Assembly: GCF_004023625.1 (NCBI RefSeq)
Contig: NZ_RPDJ01000032.1
Coordinates: 62,001-126,000, forward strand
Origin: Streptomyces cavernae
Lineage (GTDB): Bacteria > Actinomycetota > Actinomycetes > Streptomycetales > Streptomycetaceae
Reading direction: 5' to 3'
Length of the DNA: 64,000 nt
Positions 24,996 through 33,198 of this stretch are shown one piece after another (positions within the stretch are counted from its first letter, which is position 1; the number at the start of each line of letters is the position of its first letter). The notes under the pieces were generated by a model. That model was not told where the DNA came from. It did no database searches and was given only the letters and a program-made list of their open reading frames with translations. The position numbers and the translations under genes are program-made.

Positions 24996-26165
24996 CTACC
25001 GGTGGCGTCCGCGTTTCGCCTCCATCGCGGCGCGCCCCTCCGCCCCCCTCCGCTTCCATTCGCGTCGCAGCTCCGCCCGAAGCCTCGCGTCCGTCTTGGC
25101 GACGATGTACTGGTTCTCCCGGAGCAGCTTGCGATAGCTGTCCAGACGGCGTTCGGGCAGCGTGCCGGCCGCCACGGCGGCGAGGACCGCGCAGTCGGGT
25201 TCGGTGGTGTGGGCGCAGTCCTGGAAGCGGCAGTCGGCGGCGAGCTCCTCGATCTCCGAGAAGACCTGGCCCACTCCGGACTCGGCGTCCCACAGGCCCA
25301 CGCCACGCAGTCCGGGCGTGTCGATGAGCACTCCCCCACCCGGCATGACGAGCAGGTTCCGGGTGGTGGTGGTGTGCCGGCCCTTGCCGTCCACGTCGCG
25401 TGTGGCCTGCACGGTCATCACCTCCTCGCCGAGCAGGGCGTTGGCGAGCGTGGACTTCCCGGCGCCGGACTGTCCGAGGAGTACGGACGTGCCGCCGGAG
25501 ACGACGGCGGTGAGGACGTCGATGCCGTCGCCGAGGCTGGAGCTGACCGCTAGGACCTGCGCCCCGGGCGCCGTCGTCTCCACGTCCTGCACCAGGTGTG
25601 CGAGGGTCACCGGGTCCGGTACCAGATCGGACTTGGTCAGCACGACCAATGGCTGGGCGCCCGATTCCCAGGCGAGCGCGAGGAACCGTTCGATGCGTCC
25701 GAGGTCGAGTTCCACGGCGAGCGACACCGCGACGATCGCGAAGTCGACGTTGGCCGCGAGGATCTGTCCCTCGGAACGCTTGGACGAGGTGGAGCGCACG
25801 AAGGCGGTGCGGCGGGGCAGATACGTCCGCACATACCGGGGGTTGCCGGTGGGTTCGACGGCGACCCAGTCGCCGGTGCACACCACCCGTAGGGGGTCGT
25901 GCGGGGTGACGAACGCGGTGTCGGCCCGGATGACGCCGTCGGCGGTGACGACGTCGCACTGTCCGCGGTCCACGCGGACGACCCGACCGGGCAGCAGCCC
26001 CTCCGCCACATGGGGGGCGAACTCGTGCGCCCACGCGTCGTCCCAGCCGTAGGCGGCGAGGGGTTGTGCGGAAGCGGCAGGATCAGCGGCACCGCTGGAA
26101 GCAGCGGAAGAATCACAGGCATCGGAAGGAGCATCGGCAGCCGAAGCTGCGGAGGAGAAAGACAA
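24996..26165 (-). CDS. rsgA: Ribosome small subunit-dependent GTPase A
   Basis: This 389-residue circularly permuted GTPase (RsgA/YjeQ) helps the late maturation of the 30S subunit. An OB-fold (about 55-125) is followed by the permuted G motifs: TKSD (G4) near 177, GQSGAGKST (G1) near 232 and DTPG (G3) near 280. The C-terminal zinc knuckle is CRFQDCAHTTEPDC. The tail is basic. The start is a TTG, the first one in the frame, with no clear ribosome site. It gives a 40-residue Ser/Ala-rich leader (SSAASAADAPSD) that lies outside the fold and is encoded by a simple repeat. No alternative ATG or GTG was found before the domain. Confidence 0.92.
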   Translation of the reverse strand: MSFSSAASAADAPSDACDSSAASSGAADPAASAQPLAAYGWDDAWAHEFAPHVAEGLLPGRVVRVDRGQCDVVTADGVIRADTAFVTPHDPLRVVCTGDWVAVEPTGNPRYVRTYLPRRTAFVRSTSSKRSEGQILAANVDFAIVAVSLAVELDLGRIERFLALAWESGAQPLVVLTKSDLVPDPVTLAHLVQDVETTAPGAQVLAVSSSLGDGIDVLTAVVSGGTSVLLGQSGAGKSTLANALLGEEVMTVQATRDVDGKGRHTTTTRNLLVMPGGGVLIDTPGLRGVGLWDAESGVGQVFSEIEELAADCRFQDCAHTTEPDCAVLAAVAAGTLPERRLDSYRKLLRENQYIVAKTDARLRAELRREWKRRGAEGRAAMEAKRGRHR

Positions 26166-26672
26166 GGGAAGTCAGGCCCTTCGAGGATGTGGCCTGGCGC
26201 GGCGAAAGGTCAGCCGCCGGCCACAGAGGTGGATGAGATGGGCTTCGGAGCGCGCGCAGCACTCAGCGAGACGACAGCCATCGGTCACACCTCCCTGCTT
26301 CTGATACTCGGCGACAGCGGCGGGCCCGGCAGCACCGGACCCGCACGATCGGCGCCCACTGTAGACGGGGACCACGCACCCCGCCACCGAATTACGGGGC
26401 ACCTGACTTCGTGATCCCGTGTCGGGCCCGGCTGTGTTGAAATCGCGGCGCCGCGAGCACTGACCTCTACGACGAACGCCCCGCGGAAGGGGATCTTGAC
26501 GACCAGCCCCTCCCTGGTTCCTGCCCTTCGCGGGCGCCTACTACAAGCTCAAGGACCTCATCAAGTAGGCGTGAGACAGGGACTGAACCGATGGGCGGGT
26601 GGGTGGATGACGGCCCCACTCGCACCCCTGGTCGTACGTCCCACCGGATCGCACCCGGTCGGCGCGGCACCC
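26166..26672. other. Gap upstream of rsgA, with a possible broken small ORF
   Basis: About 500 bases lie between rsgA and the end of the sigma-like/CBM2 gene, both on the minus strand. The part near rsgA (26166-26400) should hold its promoter; no hexamers are convincing. The only protein-like signal is on the plus strand at 26496-26568 (listed separately). The rest shows nothing recognisable. Confidence 0.55.
26496..26568 (+). pseudogene. Possible 23-codon small ORF, frameshifted in a C-run
   Basis: A strong ribosome site, GGAAGGGGATC, stands directly before TTG (26496), which would start MTTSP. The frame then has no natural stop for 2 kb. With one C fewer in the CCCC run near 26507, translation would instead read SPPWFLPFAGAYYKLKDLIK and stop at TAG (26566-26568). 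That peptide has a protein-like hydrophobic then basic pattern and ends at a proper stop. It could be a small gene with a real or sequencing frameshift, or chance. No homologue is known to me. Confidence 0.3.
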
Positions 26673-28163
26673 CTAGGCGCAGCCCTTCCCGTTCAGCGTG
26701 AACCCGTAGGGGGCCGCGTTGCCGTTGTTCTTGGAGGCGAGGAAGCCGACCTCCACCGAACCGCCCGCGGCGACCCTCCGGTTGTAGTCGGCCGCGGACG
26801 CCGTGACCGTGCCGCCGCTCTGTCTGAAGTCGGCGTTCCAGATCTGCTGGACCTGCTGGCCGTTGCGGAACTTCCAGGTCAGGCGCCAGTCCGTCAGGGC
26901 TTGTCGGGAGGTGAAGGTGATCGTGCCCTGGAAGCCGTCCGGCCATTCGTTGACCAGCTTGTACTGGGCGCTGCACTGGGACCGTTGCGGCTTCTCGTCG
27001 CCGCTCCCTGTCTCGCCGTCCTCGGGCTCGTCGACGGAGGTGGAGGACTTGCCCTGCGCCTCCGGACCGGGATCGGAGTCGGCGGGCTCGACACGGGCCG
27101 TGGCCGGCGGCTTCAGCGTCGGGGTCGGTATCGCCCCGGAGGAGCCGGAGCGTATGGGTGCCAGGTCGGAGGGGGAGTGCGCCGGGTCGGCGACCGTCTG
27201 CCTTCCCGCGGGCTCGTCGGAGCCGCTGAACGGCGCCAGCGACACCGCGAGCGCCAGACCGGACACGACCGCCGCGCCGGCCAGGATCCCGGCCCGGTTG
27301 ATCCGCCCGGAGGGCTTCCGCTCCGGGCCACTGAAGCCACGGTCCCCGCCGCCGCCGGCGCGTCCACCGGACAGACCCGCGTCGACCGCGCGGTGCCGCC
27401 GCTCGAGGTAGGCGAGACCGCCCCAGCCGACCACCCCGCCGACGAGTGCCGCGGGCAGTCCGGCGCCGTGCAGTTGGAGGCAGCCGGCCGCCTCCGCGCA
27501 CTCCACGCAATGGGCGAGGTGCCGGGACAGGTCCTCGGGTGTCTCGGCCCCGGAGGAGCGGGTCAACGCGTCCAGCAGCCGGGCGTACTTGCGGCACTCG
27601 GCGTCCAGCGGGGTGTCCAGGTGGTTGCGGTGGCAACGGTCCCGGAACACCGCGCGCACCTGGGCGAGTTCCTCCGCGGCCCCGGCGGGGTCGAGCCCGA
27701 GTCTGCGGGCGACGTCGGTCAGGGGCAGTGCCTCCACCTCGGTCCACCACAGCAGCGCCGCATCGGCCTCCTGCATGTCGCGCAGTCCGCGCAGCGCCAG
27801 CGGGCGTTGCAGCGGCGGTCCGGTGTAGCGGGCGGCCTTCTCGGAGTTGAGCCAGAGCCGCAGTTCGGGGTCGAGCCGGTGGCCGTGGCCACGGGACTCC
27901 CAGTCGGCGGCGGTGTTGCGGACCGACGAGAGCAGCAGCGGGATCATGGGCAGATGGGGGGTGCGGCGCCCGCGTTCGGGTTTCTCGGCCTCGAGCCGGG
28001 CGTCTTGTATCTCGACCATGCCGTGGGTGAACGCCTCGGTGGCCAGCTGCCTCGTGGCACCGGAACCGGCCGTGCACAGATCGGCGTACGAGAGAACCGC
28101 GTCCCAGCATTCGGAGAGCAGTGCTGCCTCGGCGGCGTTCTGAGGGGTCGGCAGGTCGGGCAT
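26673..28163 (-). CDS. Sigma-factor-like/zinc-finger cytoplasmic domain fused through a membrane helix to a CBM2 cellulose-binding module
   Basis: This 496-residue single-pass membrane protein starts with about 200 residues resembling an ECF sigma factor (helical N-half, then a region-4-like HTH in LPLTDVARRLGLDPAGAAEEL). An anti-sigma-type zinc motif H-x3-H/C-x2-C follows (LSRHLAHCVECAEAAGCLQ, near 215-235). One membrane helix (about 293-312, AGILAGAAVVSGLALAVSLA) leads to a Thr/Pro/Asp/Glu-rich stalk. The last 105 residues are a family-2 carbohydrate-binding module with flanking cysteines (QCSAQYKLVNEW ... NGKGC) and the surface tryptophans of EW, DW, TW and IWN. It should sense polysaccharide outside and act on transcription inside. 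ATG at 28163 has GAGGAAG upstream. No cellulase is adjacent. Confidence 0.85.
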   Translation of the reverse strand: MPDLPTPQNAAEAALLSECWDAVLSYADLCTAGSGATRQLATEAFTHGMVEIQDARLEAEKPERGRRTPHLPMIPLLLSSVRNTAADWESRGHGHRLDPELRLWLNSEKAARYTGPPLQRPLALRGLRDMQEADAALLWWTEVEALPLTDVARRLGLDPAGAAEELAQVRAVFRDRCHRNHLDTPLDAECRKYARLLDALTRSSGAETPEDLSRHLAHCVECAEAAGCLQLHGAGLPAALVGGVVGWGGLAYLERRHRAVDAGLSGGRAGGGGDRGFSGPERKPSGRINRAGILAGAAVVSGLALAVSLAPFSGSDEPAGRQTVADPAHSPSDLAPIRSGSSGAIPTPTLKPPATARVEPADSDPGPEAQGKSSTSVDEPEDGETGSGDEKPQRSQCSAQYKLVNEWPDGFQGTITFTSRQALTDWRLTWKFRNGQQVQQIWNADFRQSGGTVTASAADYNRRVAAGGSVEVGFLASKNNGNAAPYGFTLNGKGCA

Positions 28164-28525
28164 GCAGGCTTCCTCACTGATGCGTCTTCGTCAACTTGCA
28201 CATGTGACGCCCCCGTGTCCCCATACCCACGTATTCGGACTTACTCGTATTACTCGTACAAGCGAAGGTCAACTCGCCGTTTGATACGTGAGAGTTGGGG
28301 GTGGTCTCGCGACGGCCCCGAGCTTTTCACGGTTACAACACAACTGACAAGCCGTAACTTGAATCACGAATCACCGCGGTGGCACCGCCTGACACGGCGC
28401 TCGGCATGTTGTACGGACGGACGGCGGGAACGTATCGATTCCCGCCGGATTTTCCCGCCGACTTTTTATCCGGGGAACGCGCCCGCTTCGACCGGGGTCC
28501 TGTGAGCCGAAGGGGCGCGCCGGTT
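28164..28525. promoter_or_regulatory. Promoter region of the sigma-like/CBM2 gene, with 9-bp direct repeats
   Basis: The region is less GC-rich than average. TTACTCGTA occurs twice in a row at 28241-28258, about 80 bases upstream of the start (TACGAGTAA TACGAGTAA when read in the gene's direction). TTCCCGCCGGATTTTCCCGCCG (28440-28462) holds a second short direct repeat. No gene lies here. The 9-bp repeats could be an activator or BldD/AdpA-like site; this is open. Confidence 0.5.
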
Positions 28526-29851
28526 TCAGCCGGGGATCACGTCGGCGTGCTCCGCCGGGAGACTGTCCATGAAGGAGCTGACGGAGAAGACCGCGCGGCC
28601 GGGGCCGGGCGGGCCGTAGCCGGGCGGCGAGGAGAGACCGAAGTCCTCCATGGTGGCGCGGTAGGCCTCCAGCAGGCGGATGTGGTACTCCAGCGGGGCG
28701 CCCTGTGGGTTGGCCTTGCCGAGCGGGGTGGTCGGCTCCGGGCACCAGGTGGTGAAGCGGGGTGTGATGCCGTGCGACATGAAGAAGCGCAGCCCCTCCG
28801 TGGTCGAGGCGATGGCCTCGTCGACCGTGGTGAACCCGAAGGGCTCGGCCATCTCCACGCCCGCCACGAAGTTGGGGATCACATTGCGCGCGCCGAAGAC
28901 CTCCGCCGAGTCCAGGATGCGCCGGTGCCACTCGTCACGGCCGACGTAACGCTCCTTGCCGGGGCAGTACAGCTCGAACAACCGCCGGTCCCAGACCTCG
29001 TAGTTGGGGTGGTAGATCTGCACCCCGTAGTCCTTGAACCGTTGCACGTCGTCACGGGGCAGCGCCTGCGCGACGACCTTGCCGATCCAGCGGCCGGGGA
29101 AGCGCTCCTCGATGGCCCGGGCGTAGTGCCCGTAGAAGTCGGCCTCGTCGCGTCCGGCGACCTTGGAGGTGATCGCGCCTCCGGTGAGGGTGTACGCGGT
29201 GGACGTCTTCGCGGTGTCGTACCGGTCGATGATCTCCAGCGCCTCCAGGACCTCCTCGACGTCCTTCACACCGGTGTAAGGCCGCCCGGCCGCCTTGTGC
29301 TGGCGCCAGTTGTGGTTGATGTCGCAGTACTGGCACTCCTCCTTGGCGCCGAAGTACTGGCAGACCCGGAAGACGGTGAGGTAGATCAGGTAGCCCCACT
29401 GGATGGTCGGGGCCACCTCCATCACGGACTTCCCGTTGGAGAGGGTGTGCCGGTAGTACTCGGGCATCGGTGGTACGCCGACGTCGGCGATGCGCGTGCC
29501 GTCGAGGTAGAGCCCGAGCATGCCCTCCTCGTCGGCCGCGACGCGGTAGGGCGAGGACGGGTTCACGCGCACCGACACGACGGTCCGGCGCAGGTCGTAG
29601 GGCCCACCGGTGAGGATGATCTCCTCGGGCGGACGCCGGAGAGCGGCCTCCCCGAGTTCGGGCAGGGTGCCGTGGTCGAAGGAGAAGATGAAGTACGACT
29701 TGGGTTTGACGTCGCCTTTCTCGTTGTCGCTCAGGGCGGACTGGTCGAAGGCCACGCCTCCCCGGAGCAGGTCCTCCTTGAAGACGGCTTCCCTCGGCAC
29801 GTGCGGGAAGCGCTCCATCAGATCCTCGACCAGCGCGGTGCGGCTGCCCAT
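28526..29851 (-). CDS. Radical SAM protein with a CX8CX2C cluster motif
   Basis: The protein has 441 residues. The cluster-binding cysteines appear to be C164, C173 and C176 (VCQYFGAKEECQYCDIN). The spacing is CX8CX2C instead of the usual CX3CX2C. The aromatic residue before the last cysteine and the following DIN are as in radical SAM enzymes, and TLTGGAIT serves as the GGE-like motif near 235. The C-terminal part (HPNYEVWDRRLFELYCPGKERYVGRDEW, then NFVAGVEM) resembles the elongator/BioB-like barrel ends. The substrate is unknown. ATG at 29851 has GAGGAGAA upstream; the frame is open further up but enters the intergenic repeat. The neighbour upstream is a 2-hydroxyacid dehydrogenase more than 750 bases away, so this gene is probably transcribed alone. 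Confidence 0.83.
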   Translation of the reverse strand: MGSRTALVEDLMERFPHVPREAVFKEDLLRGGVAFDQSALSDNEKGDVKPKSYFIFSFDHGTLPELGEAALRRPPEEIILTGGPYDLRRTVVSVRVNPSSPYRVAADEEGMLGLYLDGTRIADVGVPPMPEYYRHTLSNGKSVMEVAPTIQWGYLIYLTVFRVCQYFGAKEECQYCDINHNWRQHKAAGRPYTGVKDVEEVLEALEIIDRYDTAKTSTAYTLTGGAITSKVAGRDEADFYGHYARAIEERFPGRWIGKVVAQALPRDDVQRFKDYGVQIYHPNYEVWDRRLFELYCPGKERYVGRDEWHRRILDSAEVFGARNVIPNFVAGVEMAEPFGFTTVDEAIASTTEGLRFFMSHGITPRFTTWCPEPTTPLGKANPQGAPLEYHIRLLEAYRATMEDFGLSSPPGYGPPGPGRAVFSVSSFMDSLPAEHADVIPG

Positions 29852-30604
29852 CCCGTTCTCCTCGCTCCCGACTCGCTTCGGCCGACTCGCCTGCGGACCG
29901 AGTCGTCGACTCTCCACCGTATGTCCCCGCCCGGCACTCGGCCGTGCCGGGTCCCTGCGCGCCGCGCGGTGTGCTCCGCCGGCACGGTGCCTGCCCGGCG
30001 GCACCGTGCCCCGGTGCGGCGATGGACCGGGCACCGGTGCGCCCTCGGATCACGGTCAGCGAGAGCTGCCGGCGCAGAGGCCGAGCCCCGCGTGGCGGGT
30101 CGCGCGGGGTCGCCCCCCGGCAGTACGCCGGGACGCCTGCTCGGGCACCCGCTGCTGCGCCGGAATGCTGTGCCGGAATGCTGTGCCGGCGGACTGGCCG
30201 CCTACGCCGACCACGCGGACCCGGCCGACGGGACCGCTCACACCGACCACGCATGCCCGGCGGACTGGCCGCTCACACCGACCAGCGGACCCTTGCCGAC
30301 TGGCCACTCACACCGACCCCACACGGCCCCCGAGGTCCGGGCCCCGGCCGCGCGCGATCCGGAGACCGGGCCGTCGGCCGTGGACCGGCTCACCCCCGGG
30401 CCCCGGACCCGGACCCCTCCGTGCGGACCGCACCCGCAAGCCACCCCAGGATTCAGCGGCCCGGCCGACGGAACTCCTCGACGACGAGGAGCCGGCGCAC
30501 GCCGCGGCCCCGCACCCGGCGCCGGACGCGGACACGATCCGCCGGCCGGTGACGCCGGACGGCCTCGGCCCGCCCCGGTCGGCGGCGTAGCGGAACTGCT
30601 CACG
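29852..30604. repeat. Gene-free 750-base region with a degenerate minisatellite
   Basis: Between the radical SAM gene and the hydroxyacid dehydrogenase gene (both minus strand), about 30150-30330 contains repeated phrases. GGCGGACTGGCCGC occurs at 30189 and 30259, CACACCGACCA at 30240 and 30273, and ACTGGCCACTCACACCGACC at 30299. These form about four degenerate units of 30-35 bp. GGAATGCTGTGCCGG is also doubled near 30170-30190. The rest is proline-codon-like GC-rich sequence with no convincing gene. Long open frames on both strands are compositional. Confidence 0.7.
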
Positions 30605-31612
30605 TCACGCCATGCGCTCCCAGGCGCCGGCGTCGACGGTGTGCTCGAGCCGCCGTCCCGCCGCGAGCCGTTCGGCCTCCTCGGCGACCGTGCGGCCGAG
30701 CCGGGCGAGTTCGTTGCCCTGCGAGCCGGCGAGGTGCGGGGTGATGAAGGCATTGGGGAGGTCGAAGAGGGGCGAGTCGGCGGGCAGGGGTTCGGGGTCC
30801 GTGACGTCGAGGATCGCGCTCAGCCGCCCGGTGCGCAGTTCGTCGGTGAGCGCTTCGTGGTCCACCAGGGCGCCGCGCGCGGTGTTGATGAGGACCGCTC
30901 CGGTGGGCATCAGGGCCAGTTCCCGGCGACCGACGAGACGCAGGGTCTCGGGGGTCTGCGGGGCGTGGACGGTGACGATGTCGCAGGTGCGCAGGAGTTC
31001 GTCGAGCGGCAGCAGCTGTACGCCGAGCGCGGTCGCCTCGGACTCGTCGACGTAGGGGTCGAAGAGGGCCGGTTCCAGGTCGAAGGGGCGGAGCAGTTCG
31101 ATCAGTCGGCGGCCGATGCGGGAGGCGCCGATGATGCCGACCCGGCGGCCGTAGTTGCCGACGCCGTCAGTGATGCCCCAGCCGGGGTGGCGCCGTTCGG
31201 TGCGCAGGCGCTCGCGGCGGGCGAAGATGTCCTTGCCCGCGAGCAGGATCATGGCGAGCGTGTACTCGGCGACGGGCAGCGCGTTGACGTCGGCCGCCGA
31301 GGACACGGTGATGCCGCGGTCGAAGACGGCGGGGGTGAGGAAGCCCTTGACCGAGCCGGCGGAGTGCAGCACCGCGCGCAGCTTGGGCGCCGCGTCGAGG
31401 ACCTCCGCGTCCAGCCGCGGGCAGCCCCATCCGGTGACGAGGACCTCCGCCGCGGCGAGCACCTCCCGTACCCGGGGGGCGGTGAAGTCCTCGGCCACCA
31501 GGGCGGGATCGATGTCCACGGCGCCCCGCAGCCGCTCCAGCACCCCGGGCGGGAAGATCCGGGGCACGAACGCCGGGGTGGTCGCGAACAGTGCCAGGGG
31601 ACGTTCGGACAA
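30605..31612 (-). CDS. D-isomer-specific 2-hydroxyacid dehydrogenase
   Basis: This 335-residue NAD(P)H-dependent oxidoreductase of the D-2-hydroxyacid family interconverts a 2-hydroxy acid and a 2-oxo acid. The Rossmann motif is VGIIGASRIGRRL (about 158-170, with Ala-Ser in place of Gly-x). The catalytic residues are Arg in INTARGALVD, Glu in VTDPEPLP and His in ITPHLAGSQGNE. All three are present. The start is TTG with GGAAGG about 8 bases upstream. The promoter side, shared with the divergent alditol oxidase gene, holds a LacI-like palindrome. The substrate is unknown; sugar acids are plausible given the sugar-use region next door. Confidence 0.9.
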   Translation of the reverse strand: MSERPLALFATTPAFVPRIFPPGVLERLRGAVDIDPALVAEDFTAPRVREVLAAAEVLVTGWGCPRLDAEVLDAAPKLRAVLHSAGSVKGFLTPAVFDRGITVSSAADVNALPVAEYTLAMILLAGKDIFARRERLRTERRHPGWGITDGVGNYGRRVGIIGASRIGRRLIELLRPFDLEPALFDPYVDESEATALGVQLLPLDELLRTCDIVTVHAPQTPETLRLVGRRELALMPTGAVLINTARGALVDHEALTDELRTGRLSAILDVTDPEPLPADSPLFDLPNAFITPHLAGSQGNELARLGRTVAEEAERLAAGRRLEHTVDAGAWERMA

Positions 31613-31645
31613 CGAAGTGGCCTTCCGGCTCGGCGAATTGGATAT

Positions 31646-31660
31646 AGCAAACGGTTTCTA
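31646..31660. promoter_or_regulatory. LacI/cre-like operator between the dehydrogenase and alditol oxidase genes
   Basis: AGCAAACGGTTTCTA contains GCAAACGGTTTC, an imperfect palindrome around a central CG. This is typical of LacI/GalR-family operators. It lies about 35 bases upstream of the dehydrogenase start and 120 bases upstream of the oxidase start. No LacI-family gene is in the window. Confidence 0.5.
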
Positions 31661-31779
31661 CGCTAGGTGCGGCCGGGTGAGCAGGTCAATGCGGTGGCGC
31701 ACGCGGCGGGAGCGGGCGCCGAGCGATAGAGGAACATGAGACGCGCCGGGTGACCACATCCTGAGGAGGGGCGGCGGGG

Positions 31780-33027
31780 ATGACGACGAGTCCCATCACC
31801 AACTGGGCGGGCAACATAACCTACGCGGCGAAGGAGCTGCACCGGCCGCACTCGCAGGACGCCCTGCGGGCGCTGGTCGCGGACAGCGAGAAGGTGCGCG
31901 TGCTCGGCAGCGGGCACTCGTTCAACACCCTCGCGGACAGCGAAGGCATGCTGGTGTCGCTGAGCGGGCTGCCGCCCGTCATCGACGTGGACACCGCGGC
32001 CCGCACCGTGCGGGTCGCGGGCGGCGTCCGTTACGCCGAACTCGCCCGGCGGGTGCACGAGCACGGTCTGGCGCTGCACAACATGGCATCGCTGCCGCAC
32101 ATCTCCGTGGCGGGTTCGGTGGCCACCGGCACGCATGGTTCCGGGCTCGCCAACGGCTCACTGGCCTCCGCCGTACGGGAGGTCGAACTGGTCACCGCGG
32201 ACGGGTCCCTCACGGTCATCGGCCGCGACGACCCGCGTTTCGACGGCGCGGTCACCTCCCTCGGCGCCCTCGGCGTGGTCACGGCGCTCACCCTCGACCT
32301 GGTCCCCCACTTCGAGGTCGCCCAGCACGTGCACCTGGGACTGCCGCTCGCCGACCTCGACTTCGAGACGGTGGCCGGGCTCGCGTACAGCGTCAGCCTG
32401 TTCACGGACTGGCGCGCCCCGCGCTTCACCCAGGTCTGGCTGAAGCGCCGCACCGACCGGCCCGTGCCCGCCTTCCCCCGGGCCCCGGCCGCCACCGAGC
32501 CGGTGCACCCGGTGCCGGGGATGCCCGCGGTCAACTGCACCGAGCAGCTCGGCACGCCCGGCCCCTGGCACGAGCGGCTGCCCCACTTCCGCGCCGAGTT
32601 CATGCCGAGCAGCGGCGCGGAGCTCCAGTCGGAGTACCTGCTGCCGCGCCCGTACGCCATGGAGGCCCTGCGGGCGCTGGACGGGATCCGGGAGAGGATC
32701 GCTCCCGTTCTGCGGGTCTGCGAGGTCCGCACCGTCGCCGCCGACGCGCAGTGGCTGAGCCCGGCGTACGGCCGCGACAGTGTCGCCTTCCACTTCACCT
32801 GGATCGAGGACGCGGCGGCCGTCCTGCCGGTCGTACGGCTCGTCGAGGCGGCCCTGGCCCCGTTCGATCCGCGTCCGCACTGGGGCAAGGTGTTCGCCGT
32901 CCCGCTCGCGGACCTGCGCGAGCGGTATCCGCTGGCCGCCGCCTTCTCGGCGCTGGTGGCGGAGGTCGACCCGGCCGGTACCTTCACAAACGCTTTCCTG
33001 GGGGACTTTCTCCAGCCCCTTTCCTAA
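31780..33027 (+). CDS. aldO: Alditol oxidase (FAD-dependent)
   Basis: This 415-residue VAO-type flavoprotein oxidises the terminal hydroxyl of xylitol, sorbitol and other polyols to an aldose with release of H2O2. The sequence follows the Streptomyces coelicolor alditol oxidase as I remember it almost throughout: VTNWAGNITY-like opening (ITNWAGNITY), VRVLGSGHSF with H46 as the covalent FAD histidine, LPHISVAGSVATGTHGSG, FTDWRAPRF, MPAVNCTEQ, EYLLPR, CEVRTVAADAQWLSPAYGRD and PHWGKVF. Active-site Glu and Arg (CEVRT) and Lys (GK) are kept. ATG at 31780 follows GAGGAGGGG. The next gene downstream on the strand is a ROK repressor and a sugar importer. Confidence 0.95.
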   Translation: MTTSPITNWAGNITYAAKELHRPHSQDALRALVADSEKVRVLGSGHSFNTLADSEGMLVSLSGLPPVIDVDTAARTVRVAGGVRYAELARRVHEHGLALHNMASLPHISVAGSVATGTHGSGLANGSLASAVREVELVTADGSLTVIGRDDPRFDGAVTSLGALGVVTALTLDLVPHFEVAQHVHLGLPLADLDFETVAGLAYSVSLFTDWRAPRFTQVWLKRRTDRPVPAFPRAPAATEPVHPVPGMPAVNCTEQLGTPGPWHERLPHFRAEFMPSSGAELQSEYLLPRPYAMEALRALDGIRERIAPVLRVCEVRTVAADAQWLSPAYGRDSVAFHFTWIEDAAAVLPVVRLVEAALAPFDPRPHWGKVFAVPLADLRERYPLAAAFSALVAEVDPAGTFTNAFLGDFLQPLS

Positions 33028-33048
33028 CCCCTTGTCGAAAGTCTTTCC
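33026..33048. promoter_or_regulatory. Candidate operator upstream of the ROK gene (shared motif, copy 1)
   Basis: AACCCCTTGTCGAAAGTCTT followed by TCC contains the perfect inverted repeat GAAAG-T-CTTTC. It begins in the stop codon of the alditol oxidase gene. The same opening, AACCCCTTGYCGAA, recurs at 34671 upstream of the sugar-binding protein gene. A shared motif in front of a repressor and its neighbour operon fits autoregulation and target regulation. Confidence 0.55.
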
Positions 33049-33198
33049 AGGCCATAGCCTTGCGCCTCGCCAGGGCCCGACGCCCGTGCCCGGACCCGGC
33101 CGACCAGCGACCGGAGCCGGGACGACCCGTGCCACGGGCCGCACCGTCGGCCGTGTCACCGGTCGGCGGCGGGCCGAAGGGACGATGGGGAGACTCCG

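Noticed and set aside
28379..31666. 1095-codon plus-strand open frame over the radical SAM and dehydrogenase genes
   Set aside because: It is antisense to two genes with clear catalytic motifs and also crosses a repeat region. No domain is visible.
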